A stretch of 64,000 nt of DNA from Ophioderma brevispina. Taxonomy: Eukaryota; Echinodermata; Ophiuroidea; Amphilepidida; Ophiodermatidae. A model generated the notes under the pieces. The model worked only from the letters and a program-made list of their open reading frames with translations, did not search any database and had not been told where the DNA came from. Positions 1-11,606 of the stretch are shown piece after piece. The translations under genes and the position numbers were made by a program. Position 1 is the stretch's first letter. Each line of letters starts with the position of its first letter. The stretch spans positions 1 through 64,000 of the forward strand of contig JAMKCH010010186.1 in NCBI GenBank assembly GCA_023653785.1. Reading direction: 5' to 3'.

Positions 1-105
1 CGGACAGTAGTACAATCAGCTGAATGTTCACACAAATGTGTCAAAATAAATCAATTTAAAATACTATAATGTTTTTTTATTGTAGAAAAAAATCGTTAAC
101 ATTGT

Positions 106-640
106 GTGTTCAAAGGAGTGGCGCACCCACTAATCACCACGCATTGTGCATTTAGGGTTTTACTTCCGGTAAAAACATACAGCTAATTTTGAGATGTTTT
201 ACGGACCTGTGCAAGTTTGTGAAGATCGAGTGCCATATCTAATGTTTTCAAATAAAAGTACATGCTATACCGACTTAAAGGAAATATAAATTAAAAAACT
301 TAATTTAAATTTGTGGACATTTTCATCACGGAGAAGTAGGGCCCTCGGTTTATGAAGATGTCGTTAAAATGAGTTTGCAGCTCGAATAACGGTGTGTAAA
401 CTTGCACGGTCGTCTATGTAAGGGTCTCGTAATCGGAAAAAAAACGAATCGGAAAGACCGCCCCATACATTGAAACATATGTTAAAGTTTCACATCGATT
501 TGCATCCATTGAGATAGAACTTGTTTGCCAATTTTGCCAGCCCGGCTTGATTCAAAATCTCGCTTTCAAAACAGGTATATTTGCTCGATGGTATTTCAAT
601 GGGGCTAGTATTTACGTTTATTGGTGTGCGCCCTTTGAAC
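106..640. mobile_element. ~530 bp terminal-inverted-repeat element inside the macro-repeat (copy 1)
   Basis: The segment is bounded by tgttcaaagg.gtggcgcac on the left and its inverse (gtgtgcgccctttgaacac) on the right. The same pair bounds the corresponding segment of the third unit (about 4898-5415). The two shortened units near 2125-2150 and 3240-3270 run straight across this point without the segment, so they look like empty or excised sites. No coding capacity is visible. It could be a MITE; family unassigned. Confidence 0.55.
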
Positions 641-3600
641 ACATACGGCGTGTACGCACTGAATTTAGAGAAATCCTGTGATTTCAGCCCATAAAATCCA
701 TTTATTTTGCTGAATACACCAAACACATTAAAACACCCAGGATGCCATAAATAAGATTAAAAATCTCCGTATGGCCTCTCCTGGGTGCGTACAATGTGAA
801 ACTTCGGCTTGGCCGGCCGGGCTAGGGCGAGGCCCCGTGGCTAGGCTAGGCTATACCTACAAAAGTTTGCAAATGGGTCACTTGTTTTGATCTGTGTTGA
901 GCTATTCGAATGCCTATACAGGAGGCTCCACACCTTACACTGTAATTATTTTGCCTAATTCGTCCAGCTTCTGATCCAGCACTGGCGTTGCTGGGGGGGG
1001 GGGGCGCAGAAACGGGTATCATTACTATTTATGCTACCCCCGCCTGTTCCATCATCGCTGTCACCCAAAAGATCCCGTCTTTTTTCAAACACATTCTTTG
1101 CAGAACCACCCGGGATATTCTTTTTTTTCACATATCTCTCTCCAAAGACCCCTTTCTTTCCTCATTTCAATTTATCACTGATTTGCTGACTTTATTAGAG
1201 TTAAACAAACTATAGTTATTTGAAGCCTTTGAGAAGAAATTCAATGTTTGTAGCTTTTGTTTTAGCCCTTACCCCAACCCCCAAAATGTTAACCACGGCT
1301 TTATGATATAGGCTACCTAGAAAATGGCAATGACCCCCCCCCTTACCACTTTTCTAACTGCATGCCTTCGTAAAGTTGAATTAATGTCATCAGACTAACA
1401 CGCATTTCTTATAGGTAGGAGTCCTTCCTCGCATCGCACCCCCCCCCGGCCTATTCGCAAGTATTTTGCGATTGAGGATGGGTGTCTTCATCATTCTTTT
1501 GATACCTCTAAATAGAAAGTTTCGTCTGTGAATCTTTTTTATTCTATGGAACCCTCACTCAAAATGTTCCAAAGTGGTCTTGTAGAGCTTGCAAATCTTT
1601 ACTTCGCTTCTTTATAGAATCTATTTGAAAGAAGGGGGCTCTATTATGAGACAAAATAAGGTTCTAGGTTCAACTTTTTTCTCTTGAGTGGAAATTCGCT
1701 GGTTTTATGTTCAATGGGCGTGCGTGCGTAGCAAAAAGATTAAGCTTGAAAATAATTGCTAAATGTTATAATTCTAACATGGTGAATTTATTTTGATATT
1801 AATTAGAAAAATAAATTATAATTTTAGCATTGACGTTTATTTTATTTTATTTTATTTACGATCTAGGTATAAATTGCACAATTCACTTGCTTAAGGCGGA
1901 TTGTTATGTTTCATCCGGCGATAAGAACACTTGACTTTTATGCGGCTTCAGGCGCGGCATATGCCGCCGCAAGCGCTAGACCGCTTTGTCGGAAAAATGG
2001 GTATCAAGTACGGCTTTTAAACCATGCCTATGTGCCGACCGGACAGTAGTACATCGCTGAAATTTCACACAAATGTGCAAAATAAATCATTTAAAAATAG
2101 CTATATGTTGTTTGTAGAATCGTTAACCATTTTGTTGGTTTGACCACATACTGCGTGTACGCACGGAAGTTAGAGATAGTCTCCTTGATTAGCCCATAAA
2201 ATATCATTTATTTGGCTGAAAATATAACCAAACACATTAAAAAACAATTTTTAAAAAAAACCCCCAGGGATAATAAATAAGATACAAAATTCCCGTATGG
2301 CCTAGCCTTGTGGTGCAGTACAATGTGAAACTTAGGCTTGCCGGACGGGCAGGGCTAGGCCCGTGGCTAGGCTAGGCTATACCTAAAGGCGGTTGAAATG
2401 GGTTCAACATTGTTTTATCGTGTTGAGCTATTCGAATGCCTATACAGGAGGCTCCACACGATCACTTGTACTTATTTTGCCTAATCGTCCAGCTCTGATC
2501 CCCCCCACAAGTGGCGTGGCGTGGGGGGGGTGGGGGGGGACGCAGGAAAACGGGTATCATACTATTTAGGCCTACCCCACCATTCCATCATCGCTGTCAC
2601 CAAAAAGATCCCGTCATTTTTCAAACACATTCTTGCATAACCAAAGAGGATATTTTATTTTTCACTATCTCTCATCCAAAGACCCCTTTTCTTTCTCATT
2701 CATTTCTCATGATTGCTGACTTTATTAAGTTACACAAACTATAGTTTTTGAAGCCTTTGAGAAGAAAATCAATGTTTGTAGCTTTTGTTTTAGCACTTAC
2801 CCTACCCCAAATGTTCACCAACGGCTTTATGACTATAGACTACACAATAGAAATGGCACTGCCCCCCCCCACCTTTACACTTTTCTCACTCAGCAGGATA
2901 TTAAGTTGAATTAATGTATCAGACTAACACGCTTCATATAGGATAGGAGTCCTCCCTAGCATCGAACCCACCCGCCTCTATGCAAATTTAGTTTGCCATT
3001 GAGGAGGGGTCTTCATCATTTCTTTGATACATCTAAATAGAAAAGTTCGTCTTTGAATCTTTTTATTCTTATGAACCCTCACTCAAAATGGTTCCAAAAG
3101 TGTTCTTAGAGCTTGAGAACTTTACTTCGCTTATTTATAGAAGCTATTTGAAAGAAGGTCTATTATGAGAACAAAATAAGGTTCTAGGTTCAACCCCCCC
3201 AAAAAAAAATCAAAAAACTTTTTCTCTAGAATCGTTAACATTTTGTTTGTGTTTGAACACATACTGCGTGTACGCACGGAAGTTAGATAAATCCTCTTGA
3301 TTTCGCCCATAAAAATATCATTTATTGCTGAAATTAACCAAAACACATTAAAAACATACACTGGATAATAAATAAAGATACAAAATCTCCGTATTGGCCA
3401 GCTTGTGGGTGCGTACAATGTGAACTTAGGCTTTGGCCCGGCCGGTCTAGGGCTATGCCCCGTGGCTAGGCTAGAGGCTAATACCTTAACGAAGTTTGAA
3501 ATGCGTTTCAAAACATTGTTTGATCTGGTTGAGCTATTCGAATGTTAAGCCTATACAGGATGGTCCACTGATACACTTGTATTTGTTTGCCTAAATCGTC

Positions 3601-4897
3601 CAGCTTCTGATCCACACGTGGCCGTGGCGTTGGGGGGGGGGGGGGGCGCATAAAAACGGGTATCATTACTATTTAGGCCTACCCCCCCTTTCCATCACAT
3701 CGCTGTCACCAAAAGATCCCCGTTCATTTTTCAAACAACATTTTTGCATAACCACCGAGGATATTCTTATTTTTCACTATCTCTCATCCCAAGACCCCCT
3801 TTTCTTTTTTCTTTCTCATTCATTTATCACTGTTTGCTGACTTTATTATAGTTAAACAAACTATATTTTTTATTTGAGAAGCACGTTGAGAAGAAAATTC
3901 AATGTTTGTAGCTTTTGTTTTAGGCATCTTACCCTAACCCCCCCCCAAAAAAAATTTTCAACCAACGGCTTATGATCTATCCTACCATAGAAATGGCAGT
4001 GGCCCCCCCCTTTAAAACTTTTCCTCACTTGCTGCATTATCTTAAAGTTAATAATGTCATCAGACTACACGCATTTCAATAATAGGATAGGAGTCCTCTC
4101 CGCCCTCGCATCGATCGCCCCCCCCCCCCCCCCCCCCGCCCTCTATCGCAAATTTCTTTTTGCGATTGAGGATGGGTGGTCATCACATTTTCTTTTGATA
4201 CACTCTAATAAAAAGTTCGTCGTGGGAATTCTTTTTTATTTCTTAATGAACCCTCCTCAAAATGGGTTCCAAAAGTGTTCTTTATAACTTGCAGAACTTT
4301 ACTTCGCCTTCCTTTATAGAATCTATTTGAAAGAAAGGTTTTATTATTAAACAAAATATGTCTAGTTTCAACTTTTTTCTCTTAGTGGTACTTTCTCTGG
4401 TTTTTATGTTCAATGGGGCGTGCGGTGCGTAACCAAAAAGATTAAGCTTGAAAAGTAAGTGCTAAATGTAATACCTTCTAACAAGGTGCAATTTATGTTT
4501 ATATTTAATTTAGAACAATAAATAATAAGTTTACACAAATCCATAATTTTTAATTAAAAATATTTTTTTTATTATATTTACGAGTTGGTAGAAATTGCAC
4601 AATTCCCACTTGCTTTTAAGAAGTCCCTTTTAAAAGGCGGTAATGTTCATGGTTTCAATCCGGGCGATAAATAACCACTTTGCCTTTTATTTTCGGCTCA
4701 TGGTGCGCTGCATATGCCGCCGCAGATCGCTAGCGCTTTCGGAAAAATGCCGGTTAGTCAGTACGGCTTTTTAAACAGCAATATTTGCCCGAACGGACAG
4801 TAGTAAAACAGATCTCCTGAAATTTTCACACAAATTGTGCAAAATAAATCATGTAAAATAGCTATAATGTTTTTTGTAAAATCGTTAACATTTTGTT

Positions 4898-5415
4898 GTG
4901 TTCAAAGGGCGCACAACACGAAATCACCACGCATTTTCGAATGGTTTACTTCCGTTAACAAACAGCTACTTTTTGAGATGTTTTTTTTAACGACCTTTGC
5001 GAGTTTGTGGAGAATTCTGTATTGTGCCATTATGTTTTCAAATAAAAAGGTACCATGTGTCCCTTTAAACACATTGAATACGATTATAATTTAAATTTTG
5101 ATTTTCACACGGAAGTATGCCCCCCCCCGGTGTATAAAGATGGCGTAAATGAGTTTGCAGGCTAGAAAACGGGTGGAAAATGCCACGGTCGCTATTTAGG
5201 TCTCCGTATCGGTAAAACGAATCGTAAGACCCCCCATACATTGAAACAATATGTTAAAGTTTCAACGATTTGCAATCCAGTGAATATATAACTTGTGTGC
5301 CAAATGTTTGCCGCTTGAAGTTTTGAAAAATCTCGCTTTCCAAAACAGTATATTTTTTGTCGTGTATTTCAATGGGGGCAGTTTTATTTACTGGTGGTGC
5401 GCCTTTTGAACACAT
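4898..5415. mobile_element. Second filled copy of the ~530 bp TIR element
   Basis: Left end reads tgtgttcaaagggcgcac and the right end gtgcgccttttgaacaca, inverted complements apart from one homopolymer base. It lies at the same place in the macro-repeat as the copy at 106-640. Confidence 0.55.
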
Positions 5416-7440
5416 ACTGCGTGGTTACGCACGGAAGTTAGAGAAATCCTTGCTTTCGCCATAATTAATATTTATTTTGCTGAATTAACCAAACACATTA
5501 AAAACCTACCCAGGATATAAAGATACAAAAGCTCCGTATGGCCTAGCCTTGTGAGTGCGTCATTTGAAACTTAGGCTTGGCCGGCCGGGCTAGGGCTGGG
5601 CCCCTTGGCTAGGCTATGGGGGCCCCCCTTTTTTATACCTAAAAGAGTTTTGAATATGGGTTTCAACCTTGTTTGATCGTGTTGAGTTATTCGAATGCCT
5701 ATACAAGATGCTCCACACCTGAGAGACTTGATATTTTTGCTAATCTCCAGCTCTGATCCACACGGGGCGGGGGGGGGGGGGCGCAGAAAACCTGGTCTCA
5801 TTACTATTTAGGCCTACCCCCCCCCTCCTTGTCATCATCTCTGTCACCCAATAAGATCCCGTCTTTTTCCAACACATTCTTTGCATAACCACCGAGGATA
5901 TTCTTATTTTCACTAATCTCTCATCCAAAGACCCCTTTTCTTTCTCATTCATTATTCCACTGATTGCGTGACTTTCTTATAGTAAACGACTACAAAAAAG
6001 TAGTTATTTGAACCCGTTTGAAGAAATTCCATGTTTGTAGTTTGTTTTAGCACTACCCTAACCCCAAAATTTCACCAACTGCTTATGGATATTGCCTACC
6101 ATAGAAATGGCACTGCCCCCCCCCTTTACACTTTCTCACTGCATGCATTATCTTAAAGTTGAATTAATGTCACAGACTAACTCATTTCATATAGGATAGT
6201 AAGTCTCCCTCTCTCGCAACCCCCCCCCCCCCCAACAATACCCCCCCCCCCCTCACTCTATTCGCAACTTTAGTTTTGCGATGATGATGGGTGTCTTCAT
6301 CATCTCTTTTGATACACCTAAAATAGAAAAGTTTCGTCTTGAATCTTTTTTTATTCTTATGAACCTCACTCAAAATGGTTTTCCAAAGTGTTCTTTAGAG
6401 CTTGCAAATCTTTACTTCGCTTCTTTATAGAACTATTGGAAAGAAGGGGTCTATTATGAGAACAAAATAAGGTCTAGGTTCAACTTTTTTCCTAGAGTGT
6501 ACATTTCTCTGGTTTTATGTTCAATGGGCGTGCGTGCGTACAAAAGATTGCTTGAATAATTGCTTAATGTACTACTTCTAACATGGTGAAATTTATTTTA
6601 ATATTTAATTTAGAAAAATAAATTATAATTTTATCATTGAGGTTTTATTTATTTGTATTTATATTTCCGATATAGGTATAATTGCACAATTCCACTTCTT
6701 TTAAGTTAGGCGGTTTGTGTCATTTTTTCTCCGGCGAAATAACACTTTGGGCCTTTTTTTCGGCTCATGGCGCGTGCATATGCCGCCGCGATCGCTAGCG
6801 CTTTTTCGGAAAAATGCGGTATCAGGTTCGGCTTTTAAAACATGAATATTTTGCCGACGGACAGTATACTCGCGCCAATTGTCACACACATGTGCTTAAA
6901 TAACTCTTTAAAATGCTATAGGTTTTTTGTAGAAATCGTTACATTTTGGTTGTGTTCAAAGGGGCGCAACAACACAAATCACACACGCATTTCATGGTAA
7001 CTGGTTTTACTCCGGTAAAAACACAGCTATTTGAGATGTTTTACGGACCTGTGCGAGTATGTGAGATCAGTAGTGGCCATATATGTTATTTTTCAAATAA
7101 AGGTACATGTGTCTTTAACACTTGGCTACGATTAAATTTTAAATTTTGATTTTCACGGAGAAGTAGGCCTTCTTGTGTGCAGATGGCGTACATGAGTTTG
7201 CAGGCTCGACACTGGTGGAAAATGGCACTGTCGCTATTTAGGGTCTCCTCGTATCGGAAAAAAGAATCGGAAGACCCCCCATAAACATTGAACACATTTT
7301 TAAAGTTTCATCGATTTGCAATCCATTGATCTAACTTGTGTGCCAAATGTTGCCGTGCTTTACGTTCGAAATCTCGCTTTCAAACAGGTATACATTTGCG
7401 TGTATTTCAATGGGCAGTTATTTACTGGTGTGGCGCCCTG

Positions 7441-9720
7441 GAAAAACCACGCAAGTCAGACATGAAAACAACCAGGTGGATTATCTCAATAAGATTCCCT
7501 AAAAGAAACCGTAGCGCCGTCATTTTATCTTTTTCAAAAAGCTAGTGGTTGATGAAAAAAAAAAATTTTGGATTAGGAGAAACAACATGACTCTAATATT
7601 TCTGGCTACACTGTGTTCAATTCAATGTAATTCACATGCTCAACTGGAGTCAACAGCAGTGGCGTGCAACATAACACAAAAATTATAATTGCGATCCTGA
7701 GGCTGTAGTTGGGTCCAACGATCAATATTCTATCAAATCATAATTGACAACATGCATTGGGGGGGTTTCTTAGTTGAAACGGGTGTACGGGGATGTGCGG
7801 CGAGAGGGTTTGCATTTCAAGCGTTTGCCATGAGCGGGTCCCTTTTTCTTGCAAATTAGTATTGATTTTGAAAGTCGGAACCCGACAATCGGTACACTGT
7901 GGTGGCGCTTATTTTACCTGATAAGCGTTGCATAGCACGCTCGGATGCTGTAGAGCGCCATTTTGCGGATCGTAAAAAATAAAGATATTTTCACGGTAAC
8001 TCAAACCCATTTTTCATAACTTTCCCGGCAAAGCAACATGTTCTCACATCAAAGCAACACAAATATTGAATGTAATTTTAGGCCAATGAAAGTCAATGTT
8101 ATGTTTCCCGTAACAATTTTTGCAAATCATAATGAGACAACGCTTTCATTTTTCATTATTCATTATGCGTAATTTTGAATAAACAGCAATTTCACCAACC
8201 TTCAGCGTGCTAATTAATAGCTAAAATATATTGTGTCAAACCGCCACCATACATTTAAAAATGGTTTTGCAACTGTTCTTTGGTTTAAAATCTACTAAAA
8301 TCACATTCACAAGATGTGATCACAAGAAGAAACCTTGATATTTTCTTTAAAATACAAAATAATGAACTTTTTAGAGATTTCAGCATCTCAAATGCGGGCA
8401 GAAAATCATAACGCGGGCGGGTAACGGGAAACATTACATCGACACAGACTTAATGTTTGTTTATAAACACGCTCTAATACAAATGACCCGAGGTCATTTT
8501 AACATTCCCTGCTATTGTGAAATCATTGCGCGTCTTAAACTTCATCAAATTGGTGAAATAGGAAAGTGTTACTATCAGAAAAGGCACATGAAATTTGCAA
8601 ATGGTTAATACGCCATTCATATTTTATTAATTTTCAATTTAAAAATGATTCTTAATAATAGATAAGTAAGAATTATTTTTTATTCTGCGTAGAGTTTGAT
8701 GAAGCAGCCATTTCGTTATAGCCATTGATTTACACGAGGTTCACTGGTCTGCGCGAGTATCCCCAGATACCATGGAAATATCCTCGCCAAACCTGTTATG
8801 TGCGAAGTGCTATTCGTATGTTGGTAAGGGAACATGGTGAATTTCGGGATATGTGCAATGACAAAAACTGGATTAGTCTCCCTTGTGTAAAAAGGAGTTT
8901 GACATGACCTTATACGTCACTTGATGTTATTTATACACGTGAAGTTATGACAACATTGCCGGGTGCACGAAATATGTTCGGAAACTGCATGGAAAATTTG
9001 CCGTTTATGGTGATTTAAATCTGAAGTGGTATGTATAATTAGTTTTATGAACATGTTAACCATGCATTTGGGGCATAATACAAATGAATAACTAATTTTG
9101 AAAGGGTTTTTAAAGCACAATAAATTTTGTAAATAAGGAAAAGTAAACACGCTGAAACGCAATGCAATTACCTTTCGTCTGTGGTAGAGGGTTATATCCC
9201 TCTACCACAGATTCGATCTGTGTACCCATATACTTAGGAAGTGCATGTCAATGAAATTCCCATTGAGTGTGGATGGGGCCAAATTTTTGCACCTCATTTT
9301 CTCTGAAAATAAGGCTTCAATAATTACTCACAATATCCATGTTCCATAATGTAAGGAGAACACATGCAAGGTAATTTTAGCAGTATAGAAGTACATTTTG
9401 TGGTTTAAATCTTCAACTTCATAAGAAATTTCAATTTCATGTACACTGAGTTGCAGTGGCAGTGTGTGTGACTCTTTATAGAAGAGTCATTGTTGGGACA
9501 GATTTGAAAGGGTTGCATTTCTGTTGCAAGTTGATCGAGAAACTCTATCCGTCAACTGCGCCAGTTGATGGATAGAGACCGAGAGACTGTAAATTTGGGC
9601 GGGCCTGTGTTGCAGTGGCATTTATGGTTAGAATATTTCGAACAAGTTGCAAGTGTATCTTCTAGTAGTCAGTCAGGTATGAAGAATGCATGCAGTGCTG
9701 CCAGAATGGCTCAAATACAT
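7441..9720. other. No gene recognised
   Basis: Ordinary AT-rich DNA. Open frames are under 85 codons and carry no recognisable domain. The only clear structure is the perfect hairpin at 9178-9211. Confidence 0.5.
9178..9211. repeat. Perfect 14-bp-stem hairpin
   Basis: Arms tctgtggtagaggg and ccctctaccacaga flank a 6-nt loop (ttatat). There is no T-run after it and no flanking gene, so it is probably the core of a small palindromic repeat rather than a terminator. Confidence 0.7.
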
Positions 9721-9721
9721 T

Positions 9722-10066
9722 TTAAAGGTGCAACGAGAGATTTCAAGTCATCCATATTTTCTGGGATATGTAGTGATTTCATATAAATTAGATGCTCAGT
9801 AGATTCCTACCTTTTATTTGGTTACAGAAATAACTCAAAATGAAAACAAAAGGTGATTTATATGCTTATATTTCAATAGAAAACATGGGCTGAATTTTGT
9901 ATTTCCTCCTATATACGAAATTAGAAATTTCACAATTTTTTATACCAAAGTTAATTCTTACAGATGGGGATATTTTTGATATAAAGCTTTACACCAGTGC
10001 CAAAATCAGAATTTTCACATTTTTTTGGGACACCTTGTTATTTGAAATCTCTTGTTGCACTTTTAA
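9722..10066 (+). mobile_element. TTAA-flanked MITE, family copy A (~345 bp)
   Basis: It begins ttaaaggtgcaacgagagat and ends with the inverse (ctcttgttgcacttttaa). Three other copies lie at 16360, 36567 and 63620. The TTAA at both ends suggests a piggyBac-type target site. Internal sequence is noncoding and shared among copies. Confidence 0.8.
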
Positions 10067-10212
10067 CAGTTAATTTTCTCTCAGCTTCTGTGCTTTACCC
10101 CAAAACCTCCACCAAAGCATGTATAAGGACGTGTAGCAAATCTGTCATATTTGGTATATTTTTGGAGTAGTTCAAACATCCGGCTGCACATCCCTGCCCA
10201 AACCAATAGTAA

Positions 10213-10557
10213 GTTACATCTGGAGTACCCCAGGGTTCACTTCTTAGTCCAGCACAATCCCTCTTATACATAAATGACATCCAAGATCATGTCCAGTCCA
10301 ATATGAGACTCTTTGTTGACGTTAGTATTGTTTACCGAGGTATTGTTTACCGAGAGATTGTGCCACTGGAAGACCACATTATACTTCAACAAGATCTGAC
10401 AGCACTTGCTGATTGGTCAACCACCTGGCTCAGGCAATTCAACATAAAAAAATGTGCTCTTCTATCAATAACAAGGAAGCGTAATCCAAGTTTTTTTTTT
10501 TTACCCAATGACTCAAAAACCAATAATCGCAAGTGGTACAAACTATACATTTCTTGA
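10213..10557 (+). pseudogene. Non-LTR retrotransposon reverse transcriptase fragment, catalytically dead
   Basis: Reading from 10213 gives VTSGVPQGSLLSP, a palm motif of jockey/CR1-like reverse transcriptases, then LLYINDIQDHV, then RLFVDVSIVYR where the family has the catalytic F-A-D-D box. The frame continues with a typical downstream stretch (LADWSTTWLRQFNIKKC) and stops at 10557. The second catalytic Asp is replaced (FVDV instead of FADD), a short duplication follows, and the N-terminal RT, endonuclease and C-terminal parts are absent. This is a small decayed LINE relic. Clade is a guess from motif style. Confidence 0.75.
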
Positions 10558-11083
10558 ATCCTTATGACTAGGGCAGACAATATGGAAAATGTTTCAACAT
10601 GTTTGGGGTACTGTAGTTTAAACGTTTGACCCCCAGGTGTAACCTTAAATTGGTCCCTAATGGAAAAGTGAAATCACAATTTGAGACCACTAACTACCTT
10701 GCATTGATAGGGGGTTCATACTAACAACCAAAGATGTCAAACTTCAGATGTAGGCGGGCATGAACGAACTCCTTAAATAAGGACCCTATGATATTCTGCT
10801 CCTGCTCTAGTAGAACCCCCTTTGTTTTCCAGAGATATTTGAGATTGTTTCATTTATACACAGTCTCTATGGGGGCTGATAACATTTATCTTTTACAATT
10901 ACACAGTATCAATTTAGGTGATATCTTTCGCAGTTTGCGACACAGACTACACTGTGGGAAAATACTTTCTGGGCCACCGTAGAGTTTACCAAAAGGCCAA
11001 CAAGACCATACTGGGGTCAATGCCAAAAACAAAAGTTACAACACACTACTAAAACCACAGTTAGCAGTACACTCAAGGTATAC
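10558..11083. other. No gene recognised
   Basis: Nothing beyond short non-conserved frames follows the RT relic. Confidence 0.4.
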
Positions 11084-11606
11084 TAAAAAGAGACACTGGC
11101 ACATTTGAAAATTAGTGCACCCTCTAGATTTGTCAAAATTTATATTTTTGCATGTTTATAAAGCTTTTATATACATTAAGCCCTCACCTGAAATTATTAA
11201 GCCCATATCAGCACGCTTATGGGTAAACAGAACGATTTTATAATTAACGTCGCTGGCGACATTAATTCAGCAGACAATGCGGAAATGGCATGTAACACAA
11301 GAAAACGCACGCTAGAGTTGATTCTCACGGCATGCACCTTGTTTGACTGGTCTGTGACCTTTGTGGTTTAATATCAATAAGTACGAGTCTATTCATGTAA
11401 TAGACACATTTGTTGATTAAAGTTGAGGCAAACTTAAAAGTTAGCCTACAAAGTACTTGGATGTCTTTAGCCTCTTATTAATGTTTTTGAGTACTTTTAT
11501 ATGTGTAAAATGTATCACTATTCTTCCATGGCCTAGACTATCATTTGCGAGCAAATTGAAGAAATTTCATATTTTCTGAAAATGTTCCAGTTTCCGCTTT
11601 AAGTTC
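11084..11606 (+). repeat. Dispersed repeat with cactggcaca ends, copy 1
   Basis: It starts aaagagacactggcaca and shares several hundred bases with 35781-36105, including the block gccctcacctgaaattatta. It ends near ttttctgaaaatgttccagt. Copy 2 ends with the clearer inverse tgtgccagtg, so it is probably a MITE. Confidence 0.65.

Larger units (their letters stand above)
1..7440. repeat. ~2.06 kb macro-repeat array, about 3.5 noisy copies
   Basis: Copies start with the same motif (cggacagtagta...) near 1, 2040, 4795 and 6860. The 2040-4794 block holds two shortened copies, the second joining near 3225. Shared landmarks recur in order: a cggccgggctaggg block, a G or C homopolymer near the middle, a ttgcgattgagg block, and a gcatatgccgccgc block close to the unit end. 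Copies differ by very many one-base indels and homopolymer length changes rather than substitutions, which looks like raw long-read sequence. Short open frames here are not conserved between copies, so I call no gene. The array ends abruptly near 7438. Confidence 0.85.

Noticed and set aside
3131..3511. 126-codon minus-strand frame in the macro-repeat
   Set aside because: Not open in the other copies of the same repeat; indel noise.
9178..9211. Rho-independent terminator
   Set aside because: Perfect hairpin but no U-run and no bacterial gene context.
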